From CAZVWV01 sp964631745 (GTDB lineage: Bacteria > Bdellovibrionota_C > UBA2361 > JBGSMV01), in NCBI GenBank assembly GCA_964631745.1, contig CAZVWV010000014.1:1-40355 (forward strand): 40,355 nucleotides of DNA, in the 5' to 3' direction. The notes beneath the pieces are model-generated. The model had not been told where the DNA came from. It did not search any database and saw only the letters and a list, made by a program, of their open reading frames with translations. The translations under genes and the position numbers were made by a program. Below are positions 25,935 through 32,005 of the stretch, one piece after another. How positions within the stretch are numbered: position 1 is the first letter of the stretch; each line of letters opens with the position of its first letter.

Positions 25935-26355
25935 GTATCCTTACGCTTTGCGTTGATTTCCTGTTTTCCTTGTGAGCACGCGAAATACCTAATTTTCAAC
26001 CTACAAGAAGGTCTCTCGCCTGCCCCGGTTTCTATGATCATCAAACGAATTTGAGCCATAAAACCCGACCAAAAAACCCGACCAAAAAACCCGGTGAAGG
26101 CGAGAAGATCTCTTCTACCCAATATAAATGAAAAAAATGATCAGTTAAGTGCTCAGATCTTATACCTTTTTGAAATGCAAAGCAAAAAGTGGGTGGGTTA
26201 CCGGCGAATCCAATTCGCTTCTCCCCCATCATAATTTCGGTACTTATTCATAATTTGTATCGGTACCAGGTTTCTCCGGTGCTCGCTCACCCTTCGAACG
26301 GGGCGACTCCTCAACAGGTTCAATAATTTTTTCAAATTCAATTGAGGAATCACCC
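25935..26355. other. AT-rich intergenic region of about 420 nt
   Basis: No convincing gene is visible. Short minus-strand frames (25907-26122, 26041-26232, 26244-26453) have poor translations. It holds a 13-nt tandem repeat (26058-26096) and, at its right end, the Shine-Dalgarno (GAGGA) of the gene at 26356. It probably contains the promoters of both divergent genes. Confidence 0.5.
26058..26096. repeat. 13-nt tandem repeat, three units
   Basis: The units are ATAAAACCCGACC, AAAAAACCCGACC and AAAAAACCCGGTG. They are contiguous, and the middle one is the consensus. They lie in the divergent intergenic region between 25934 and 26356. Confidence 0.7.
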
Positions 26356-26772
26356 ATGTTTAAACCTACTAAAGGCTTAACTCCACAAAACCATGATCGC
26401 GTGCACACTGTTGAGCTGTTGATGACCGCTCGCAACTTGGACTGCACAAACAAGGCGCATTTTGCGGCCCAGCGCGGATACTACGTGACTATATTTTGGG
26501 AAGAAGCCTTAATCGCATTTGAAACCGGACTTAAAGTGTGTCTGGTGCTTAAGCGCCCCTTCACTAAGGACACCTATTCCGAAATTGATTCCCAGCTGGC
26601 CGGACATCCCCGCGTAGATCTGCCGGACTTTGAGACGCTAACTTCAAAACCCGCATCTCTTGAATCGAACCAGTCCCGCTTTTTAATCATCAGTCTCAAG
26701 ACCCCTGCCGTCGAAGACGGCAGCGGCGAAATCCTGACATCTTGGATCATGCGGCGGGCTACCTCACTCTGA
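26356..26772 (+). CDS. Hypothetical protein, 138 residues
   Basis: Not recognised. GAGGA lies 6 nt before the ATG, a good ribosome site that supports a real gene. The protein is soluble and mixed alpha/beta with no signal peptide (VHTVELLMTARNLDC, YYVTIFWEEALIAFETGLKV, SRFLIISLKTPAVED). It is the size of a small single-domain protein. Its TGA ends at 26772 and the convergent mltA stop begins at 26775, leaving 2 nt. No neighbour gives a functional hint. Confidence 0.65.
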   Translation: MFKPTKGLTPQNHDRVHTVELLMTARNLDCTNKAHFAAQRGYYVTIFWEEALIAFETGLKVCLVLKRPFTKDTYSEIDSQLAGHPRVDLPDFETLTSKPASLESNQSRFLIISLKTPAVEDGSGEILTSWIMRRATSL

Positions 26773-26774
26773 TT

Positions 26775-27953
26775 TCATCGTAAAGACGCACTCCGCGGCA
26801 CCAAATAATAAAGTCTTCCGCGTCCCTTCATCTGACCGGCGAACTTCTTAGCCTCATCGCCGCGGCCCCAGAAGAGATCGACTCTGCCGGGTCCATTAAT
26901 GGCCCCGCCGGTATCTTGATCCAAAACCAACCTCGCTGTCTTGGCCCAACTCAGCTTGCCATCGGCTCCGTATATTGGTTTTTCAAACTCCATAAACCCC
27001 AAAGCCCCTTTTGGAAAGTACCGTCTATCTGTGGCGATAGTGCGGCCCGGAACAGCGGAAGTACCCAGAGCTGTAATTGCAGGCTTTTCGTTTTTTCGAA
27101 AAAAGACATAGCTTGGATTTAGATCTAATACAGCTTGCGCCTTTTCGGGCTCTAACGTTCGCAGATATTCCTCGATCGATTGCAGCGTGACGTCCTTGGG
27201 CGAAATCTGCTCTTTTAAATACTTCCCAATAGCCTGATACTCCGCGCCATTTTTCTCGGCAAACACCAAGCGCAGATCCGGGCCATTCTCCAAACGGACC
27301 GTGCCCGAGCCCTGAATCTGCATAAAAAAAGCGTCGATTGGATCAACATAACAGATCTCAAGCCCCCGGCCGTTAAGACGTCCCAGCACGTCAATCTCGT
27401 TCCTTGTGTAATAAGGCAAAAATTCCCGGCCTGACACGCGTCCACGATATTTGCGCTCGTCTTTGAATTTCTGATTAAAGTTAGATAATTCTAGCGTTAG
27501 AAGCTCCTTGGGGGCAGCGTATAAAGCCCGACTGTAGCGCGCGTTCGGTTTCAGGCTGCCGTTTATGACCGGCTCAAAATAAGAAGTTATAAAAACTTCG
27601 CCCCAGCGCTTATCACCGTAAACTTCAAGCATGGCAAAGTTGCGCTGCAAGTAATCTATTTTTTGCCCATGGGTATTAGCAGATTTAAGTTCGACCGCAA
27701 GCGCACCCAAGGCCTGCAAATATTCCGCGCGCGCCACTGTTACGGGCCCGAATCTAAAATCCGCAGAACTGGAGCTCGCCTTTAGCAGCAAAAGTTCTTC
27801 GTCTATGGCAGCTCCAAGCTGCGCCAGATCGCCATCATCTGAGATCTCCCGCCCTGAGCTCGTGCGCAAAGCCTGCTCAGGTTTTGGAAACGGATTTCTA
27901 GCACAGCCAAATATCATGACGGCAGCTAAAAGGACTGAACAGATTAGGCGCAT
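26775..27953 (-). CDS. mltA: Membrane-bound lytic murein transglycosylase A
   Basis: A 392-residue lipoprotein that cleaves peptidoglycan glycan strands, giving 1,6-anhydro ends. The signal peptide ends in a lipobox (VMIFGC, Cys17), so it is lipid-anchored, probably in the outer membrane. The MltA barrel shows VFITSYFEPVINGS (near 120), EFLPYYTRNEID (near 177) and DAFFMQIQGSG. The C-terminal 3D domain has VPGRTIATDRRYFPKGAL, then LVLDQDTGGAINGPGRVDLF with the conserved Asp residues 345, 347 and 359. Length and order match the E. coli enzyme. It is followed convergently by the 138-residue gene, and a dispersed repeat (copy C) lies upstream of its start. Confidence 0.94.
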   Translation of the reverse strand: MRLICSVLLAAVMIFGCARNPFPKPEQALRTSSGREISDDGDLAQLGAAIDEELLLLKASSSSADFRFGPVTVARAEYLQALGALAVELKSANTHGQKIDYLQRNFAMLEVYGDKRWGEVFITSYFEPVINGSLKPNARYSRALYAAPKELLTLELSNFNQKFKDERKYRGRVSGREFLPYYTRNEIDVLGRLNGRGLEICYVDPIDAFFMQIQGSGTVRLENGPDLRLVFAEKNGAEYQAIGKYLKEQISPKDVTLQSIEEYLRTLEPEKAQAVLDLNPSYVFFRKNEKPAITALGTSAVPGRTIATDRRYFPKGALGFMEFEKPIYGADGKLSWAKTARLVLDQDTGGAINGPGRVDLFWGRGDEAKKFAGQMKGRGRLYYLVPRSASLR

Positions 27954-28060
27954 GCCCTATCTTTTGCTCAGTTCTTGATAGCTGGAAAGTGGGGAAATAA
28001 AGTAGCGCCCTCTGCTCGGCGGCCTGTGTGCATAGTTGCACTTCTTTTTAGGGCGTAGCC

Positions 28061-28150
28061 ACCACCTGCTCGCACTTGGTGCTGCCTATCGGCCTAAGAC
28101 TTAGTTCCGCTGCGTGGCACCGGCCGACGAGTCTTCGGCACTACCAAGTA
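28061..28150 (+). repeat. Structured dispersed repeat, copy C
   Basis: The elements of copy A are in the same order: CACC (28063-28066)/GGTG (28078-28081); ATCGGCC (28088-28094)/GGCCGAC (28122-28128) with a mismatched or wobble end; and GCCGA (28123-28127)/TCGGC (28135-28139). The right end GGCACTACCAAGTAT resembles the GGCGCTACCAAATAT of copy B. It lies between the anti-sigma-like stop (28165) and the mltA start (27953). A nested hairpin GTGCA-TAGT-TGCAC (28028-28041) lies just left of it. Confidence 0.75.
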
Positions 28151-28164
28151 TGGCGCTACGCTAT

Positions 28165-28461
28165 CTACACTATGAACGGCAGCTCCAATCCAAGACGAAT
28201 ATTTAAAGCTTCGCGCAGTCGATTCTGAACATCCACCGGGGCGGGCTGCTCTTGCAGTTCGTGGGCCAAGTCGATCGTTAAATTGTAGGTTGCGGCAAAC
28301 TGCTGACAACAGCTGCACCCGGCCATGTGAGCATCCAGCCTAGCTTTTAAGGCCGCCGGCAGATCGCCCTCGACGTATTCGCCGTAGCTCCGAATCACAT
28401 CGCGACAGGTAATTCTGTTTTTCTCGAAAATTCGAAGATGATTATCTTTAAATTCGCTCAT
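28165..28461 (-). CDS. Zinc-finger anti-sigma-like protein (zf-HC2)
   Basis: A 98-residue protein with an anti-sigma zinc-binding signature: Cys in RITCRD, then HMAGCSCC (H-x3-C-x2-C). Such ZAS modules bind and inhibit ECF sigma factors, often under redox or envelope control, but no sigma factor gene lies nearby and no membrane segment is present, so the partner is unknown. The frame opens at 28506, but the ATG at 28461 has AGGGA 8 nt upstream and begins just before the domain, so I prefer it. A perfect 5 x 8-bp tandem repeat lies about 70-110 nt upstream of the start. Confidence 0.72.
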   Translation of the reverse strand: MSEFKDNHLRIFEKNRITCRDVIRSYGEYVEGDLPAALKARLDAHMAGCSCCQQFAATYNLTIDLAHELQEQPAPVDVQNRLREALNIRLGLELPFIV

Positions 28462-28530
28462 TGCACTTTTCCCTAATCTGCAGCTCCAAATAGCTGCCAA
28501 TTTCACACACTTTTCAAGAAGAGCGTTTTA

Positions 28531-28570
28531 AACCTTAGAACCTTAGAACCTTAGAACCTTAGAACCTTAG
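28531..28570. repeat. Perfect 8-bp tandem repeat, five copies
   Basis: AACCTTAG is repeated five times without error, followed by AGAAAACC. It lies between the 3' end of the response regulator gene (28728) and the start of the anti-sigma-like gene (28461), upstream of the latter. Unit length 8 is not a multiple of 3 and no frame spans it, so slippage would change promoter spacing rather than a protein. Confidence 0.9.
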
Positions 28571-28727
28571 AGAAAACCGTGCCTCAACCGCGAACAGTAC
28601 CTGATAGTATGGACCGCTTTCGCTCTTCCTGTTATTTGATTCAAATCCTAGGGAAAAGATGCAAATTTGTTACAAATTTCTTGCAAAAAGAGGACGTTCG
28701 TAAGTCGTAGATAATATTGGATTTAAT

Positions 28728-29423
28728 TCAGGCTACGAACTTATATCCCACGCCGTGCACCGTCACGATATGCTGGGGATCATCGCAGTTGCGTTCAATC
28801 TTTTGCCTTAAGCGCGCTATATGATTATCCACCGTTCTTGTGGTGGGATAGCTGTTATATCCCCAGACTTCGTCTAAAAGCTCATTGCGGGTAACGACTA
28901 CCCCGGATTTAGCCACAAGGTATCGCAAAAGACGATACTCCCTAGCAGAGAGCTCCAAAGTGGTACTGTCGCGCTCGGCCTTATAAGCTTTAAAATCCAC
29001 GACCACATCATCAAAGCGCACTTCATTAATTTCCTGGGTACTTTGCGTGCGCCTAAGCAAAGCCTTAACTCGCGCAACCAGCTCGCGCATTCCAAAAGGC
29101 TTCCCCAAATAATCATCCGCGCCAAGCTCAAGCCCTAAGACCTTATCAACTTCAGCGCTTCTGGCCGTAAGTAAAATTAAAGGGGTCGAAATGCCCTCGT
29201 TTCGAAGCTCCTTGCAGGCCTGAAGCCCGTCCTTCTTGGGCATCATTACGTCTAAAATGACCATGTCCGGCTTACGGTCCCGAACGAGCTGTACACCCGC
29301 CTCCCCGTCCGCAGCCTCACATACGGTAAAGCCCTCAAGCTCCATGTTTAGAACTAGGCTTTTTCTAACGCTCTCGTCATCCTCGATAATCGCGATCAGG
29401 AACTGGTTTAAGGCGTTATTCAT
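28728..29423 (-). CDS. OmpR/PhoB-family response regulator
   Basis: A 231-residue two-domain regulator. The receiver domain (about 8-120) has the acidic pocket Glu14-Asp15-Asp16, phosphoacceptor Asp58 in MVILDVMMPKKDG, LLTAR, and the conserved Lys in LGKPFG. The C-terminal winged helix (about 135-230) shows LELSAREYRLLRYLV and RTVDNHIARLRQKIE, typical of OmpR-family DNA-binding domains. All key residues are present. No histidine kinase is adjacent, so the sensor is elsewhere or the regulator is orphan. The start ATG has no clear Shine-Dalgarno. It is divergent from rplU. Confidence 0.93.
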   Translation of the reverse strand: MNNALNQFLIAIIEDDESVRKSLVLNMELEGFTVCEAADGEAGVQLVRDRKPDMVILDVMMPKKDGLQACKELRNEGISTPLILLTARSAEVDKVLGLELGADDYLGKPFGMRELVARVKALLRRTQSTQEINEVRFDDVVVDFKAYKAERDSTTLELSAREYRLLRYLVAKSGVVVTRNELLDEVWGYNSYPTTRTVDNHIARLRQKIERNCDDPQHIVTVHGVGYKFVA

Positions 29424-29528
29424 AAGCGAATCATTAACTTAAGGTTGGTCTGTCGATTCTCGCATCAAGTGGGAGGTTACAGTATACCAAATTTTTGAAA
29501 TTAAAAGAGAGGAGTTTGGGCTTACTAC

Positions 29529-29541
29529 ATTTGGACCAAAT
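29529..29541. promoter_or_regulatory. Palindrome upstream of the rplU promoter
   Basis: ATTTGG-A-CCAAAT is a perfect 6-bp inverted repeat around one base. It lies 35 nt upstream of the proposed rplU -35 and about 105 nt upstream of the divergent response regulator start. It could be an operator for either gene; purely sequence-based. Confidence 0.3.
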
Positions 29542-29575
29542 AACCTTGTAATTTCAAAATGTTGGCTTCAAAACC

Positions 29576-29604
29576 TTGCATATTAACTCTGTTTACGTTA
29601 TTCT
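29576..29604 (+). promoter_or_regulatory. Likely sigma-70-type promoter for rplU-rpmA
   Basis: TTGCAT at 29576-29581, a 17-nt spacer and TATTCT at 29599-29604. It lies about 100 nt upstream of the rplU ATG, leaving a leader that could bind protein or regulate translation. Confidence 0.5.
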
Positions 29605-29703
29605 CCCACGTCTTAAAAATGTGTAATAAGAGCCCACATTAAGAGCGTTCGGATTAACGGGCGCAGGCCGTGCCACACAGTTGAGAAGGAGCAAAAGCGC
29701 GAT

Positions 29704-30027
29704 ATGTTAGACGGAAAATTTGCGGTGTTACGATACGCCGGTAAACAACACAAAGTAAGCGTTGGCGGAAAGATCACAGTAGACTGCTTGGTCGGAAAAG
29801 CCGGGGACTCGATTACTTTAAACGAAATCTTGTTGATTTGTGACGGAGATAAAGTCAGTACTGGTGCGCCGCTGATCGCGGGAGCCACTATCAACGCCAA
29901 GGTCATCGCATTGGGCAAAGCTGAAAAGCGCATTATCTTTAAGAAGCGCCGCCGCAAAGGGTACACAAAGAAGCAAGGTCACAGACAGGATCAGACCAAA
30001 TTGCAGATTGAAAGCATTAACGCATAG
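29704..30027 (+). CDS. rplU: 50S ribosomal protein L21
   Basis: 107 residues, normal length for L21. FAVLRYAGKQHKVSVGGK is the family's N-terminal signature (usually AVI-TGGKQYKV). KRRRRKGYTKKQGHRQ near the C-terminus matches the basic 23S rRNA-binding tail (KRRRRKNYRRKQGHRQ in many). AGGAG ends 12 nt before the ATG, a long spacing. It is followed 18 nt later by rpmA, the usual arrangement. Confidence 0.98.
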   Translation: MLDGKFAVLRYAGKQHKVSVGGKITVDCLVGKAGDSITLNEILLICDGDKVSTGAPLIAGATINAKVIALGKAEKRIIFKKRRRKGYTKKQGHRQDQTKLQIESINA

Positions 30028-30045
30028 TTTTGTATCAGGTGATTT

Positions 30046-30303
30046 ATGGCACATAAGAAAGCTGGTGGAAGTACAAGAAACGGGCGCGACAGCGCCGGAA
30101 AACGGTTAGGCATTAAGCGCTTTGCGGGCGAGATTGTTAAGGCCGGAAATATTCTTGTGCGTCAGAGAGGCTCGACCTATCACGCAGGGCTTAATGTTGG
30201 GACTGGCAAGGACTTTACCCTCTTTGCCTTAATTGATGGCATCGTTGGGTTTAAACCAGGCGGTCGAAAACAGCTTGTGCAGGTTGTTCCTCCCACTGTT
30301 TAA
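30046..30303 (+). CDS. rpmA: 50S ribosomal protein L27
   Basis: 85 residues. MAHKKAGGSTRNGRDS and GKRLGIKRFAGE are diagnostic of L27, whose N-terminal tail reaches the peptidyl-transferase centre. No N-terminal extension of the kind cleaved in Firmicutes is present. AGGTG lies 5 nt before the ATG. The stop codon lies in the first unit of a 12-nt direct repeat. Confidence 0.98.
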   Translation: MAHKKAGGSTRNGRDSAGKRLGIKRFAGEIVKAGNILVRQRGSTYHAGLNVGTGKDFTLFALIDGIVGFKPGGRKQLVQVVPPTV

Positions 30304-30332
30304 GATACTCTTTAAGATACGGTCTAAGATAA
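30301..30332 (+). repeat. 12-nt spaced direct repeat overlapping the rpmA stop
   Basis: TAAGATA occurs at 30301, 30313 and 30325, exactly 12 nt apart. The first TAA is the rpmA stop codon. The spacers between the copies differ (CTCTT, CGGTC). No hairpin terminator is visible between rpmA and obgE. Confidence 0.6.
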
Positions 30333-30423
30333 TTTACTAAAGAAGTTAGCTGGCGATCGATAACGCGCTGGTTTTCTTTTCGGTAAATATACACGCACGC
30401 CTTCCTCAAAAGCAGAAACAGTT

Positions 30424-31449
30424 ATGAAGTTTATCGACGAAGCTACAATAGAGGTGCGCGCCGGTAAAGGCGGCGGGGGCGCCAGGCATTTTAGGCGTGA
30501 AAAGTTCGTGCCACTAGGAGGGCCGGACGGGGGGAATGGCGGCGCGGGCGGTTCTGTAATTCTTTGCGCCGATCGCAACAAGCATACCTTGATTGATTTC
30601 TCCTTTCAGTTCCATCTCGAAGCCAAAGACGGATGCCCCGGGCAAGGCTCATGTAAAGACGGCAAGGCCGGAGAAGATCTATTAGTGCCGGTGCCGATCG
30701 GCACGCAGGTCTTAAACATCGACACCAACGAAATTGTTGTTGATTTAGCCGAGGACGAGCAACGTTTTATAATCGCAAAAGGCGGCCGCGGCGGCCGCGG
30801 CAATACTTTCTTCAAATCACCTACCAACCAAACACCCGACCACGCCCAACCCGGCGAAGCAGGCGAGAGCGCCAGATATAAACTTAGCTTGAAACTAGTA
30901 GCCGACGTAGGGCTAATCGGCTTTCCGAATGCGGGCAAATCTACACTGATCTCTCGCATCTCGTCCGCCCGGCCCAAGATCGCCGACTACCCCTTCACTA
31001 CTCTGGAGCCCAATCTCGGAGTGGTGCGCGCCAAAGGCGGCAGATCATTTGTGGTCGCAGATATTCCCGGACTAATACCCGGAGCACATTTAGGCAAAGG
31101 CTTAGGCATTAAGTTTCTTAAACACATCGAACGCACTCGCATCCTCGCGCATCTAATAGATCCCAACCAATTAGATCAAAACGGGGAACCACTTTCCCCC
31201 ATCGAGGCTTTTCAGACTATCAATACGGAGTTAAGCGAGTTTTCACCTGAGCTAGCCTCAAGGAAGCAGATCGTAATTTTGACAAAAGCCGACACGATTT
31301 TTGAGAAAACAGAGCTAGAAGCGCAGCGCCAGGCCTTTGAAAAACTGGGCTTTAAGTGCCTGACCATCTCAAGTGTTTCCGGGACGGGAATTGATGAATT
31401 GATAGAAGAATTTGCGGGTGAACTGGCGCCTGGCGTGACGCCCAAGTAA
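30424..31449 (+). CDS. obgE: Obg-family GTPase ObgE/CgtA
   Basis: 341 residues. The glycine-rich Obg fold (1-158) starts with MKFIDEATIEVRAGKGGGGA and includes FRREKFVPLGGPDGGNGG. The G domain has P-loop GFPNAGKS (166-173), DIPGLIPGAH (213-222) and TKAD near 288. Obg binds the 50S subunit and guards its assembly and ppGpp response. The variable C-terminal OCT domain is absent, as in short Obg proteins of Gram-negatives. The canonical GAH-E-GAGLG loop reads GAHLGKGLG here. It lies 120 nt after rpmA. No ribosome site is obvious. Confidence 0.97.
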   Translation: MKFIDEATIEVRAGKGGGGARHFRREKFVPLGGPDGGNGGAGGSVILCADRNKHTLIDFSFQFHLEAKDGCPGQGSCKDGKAGEDLLVPVPIGTQVLNIDTNEIVVDLAEDEQRFIIAKGGRGGRGNTFFKSPTNQTPDHAQPGEAGESARYKLSLKLVADVGLIGFPNAGKSTLISRISSARPKIADYPFTTLEPNLGVVRAKGGRSFVVADIPGLIPGAHLGKGLGIKFLKHIERTRILAHLIDPNQLDQNGEPLSPIEAFQTINTELSEFSPELASRKQIVILTKADTIFEKTELEAQRQAFEKLGFKCLTISSVSGTGIDELIEEFAGELAPGVTPK

Positions 31450-31498
31450 TTCTCCTTGAATCGTGCCTTGCTGCTATCGCAGAACTCCTCGGCGAATC

Positions 31499-31726
31499 TC
31501 AATCTTTCCGGCCATAAACAAGTTCGTCCAAGCTTTGACTAGAGTTATTATCTCCACTTTCAACCATTCCGATAAAACGCATCCACGGTTTCTCTCTGTC
31601 GATCGGCAGTTGAAGCCTCAAGCCCCGTCTCAGAAACTCCGCTAAAGATATTCCGAGGCGCTTAGCTTCCTTTTTGGCCAGCTTATATTCTCTTTCCGAC
31701 AGACTTATTTGGGTGCGGATCGTCAT
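31499..31726 (-). CDS. Orphan ribbon-helix-helix antitoxin
   Basis: A 75-residue RHH/CopG-like protein: MTIRTQISLSEREYKLAKKE and GISLAEFLRRGLRLQLP are the strand and helix-turn-helix of the fold. The C-terminus (SQSLDELVYGRKD) looks like the tail of VapB-type antitoxins that bind PIN toxins. No toxin is downstream: the next 50 nt run into the 3' end of obgE. It therefore looks like an orphan, or a remnant of a lost pair. A short inverted repeat ATAAC/GTTAT at 31727-31742 upstream of the start could be an operator. Confidence 0.65.
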   Translation of the reverse strand: MTIRTQISLSEREYKLAKKEAKRLGISLAEFLRRGLRLQLPIDREKPWMRFIGMVESGDNNSSQSLDELVYGRKD

Positions 31727-31865
31727 ATAACCCCTATGTTATTCGGTAAGGTCTAAAATTATTGCAGGCCGACGCAATTTACGCGCCCACTTCGACCCTA
31801 CAGCAGATTCTATATTGGTCATTAATCATAATGGCATTTGCTCAGAAACTCTGGGTAGTTTCTTG

Positions 31866-31941
31866 CTCCGTGTACCTCCATGGCCTCAGTGGTGAAATTG
31901 TTTAGAATTTTTTACCACTGAGGTCACGGAGTTACACGGAG
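31866..31941. repeat. Large palindromic element, ~32-bp arms
   Basis: Left arm CTCCGTGTACCTCCATGGCC (31866-31885), continuing to TCAGTGGTGAAA. The right arm (about 31910-31941) is its reverse complement at about 28 of 32 positions. The loop is a short AT-rich stretch. It is intergenic, between the orphan antitoxin and the beta-helix gene. I recall very similar CTCTGTG-type palindromes being dispersed in many environmental bacterial genomes, but this is from memory and unchecked. Confidence 0.8.
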
Positions 31942-32005
31942 TGGGCCATTTCACACCCGGAATTTTCCGGGGTTAACTGAGTAGGTACGCAAAATGGCAT
32001 ACTCT

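Noticed and set aside
28531..28570. Possible CRISPR-like array
   Set aside because: The units are contiguous 8-mers with no spacers, and no cas genes are present.
31212..31502. Minus-strand frame after the orphan antitoxin, considered as its toxin
   Set aside because: It is antisense to obgE, lacks the PIN acidic residues and is Ser/Pro-rich, as expected for a shadow frame.
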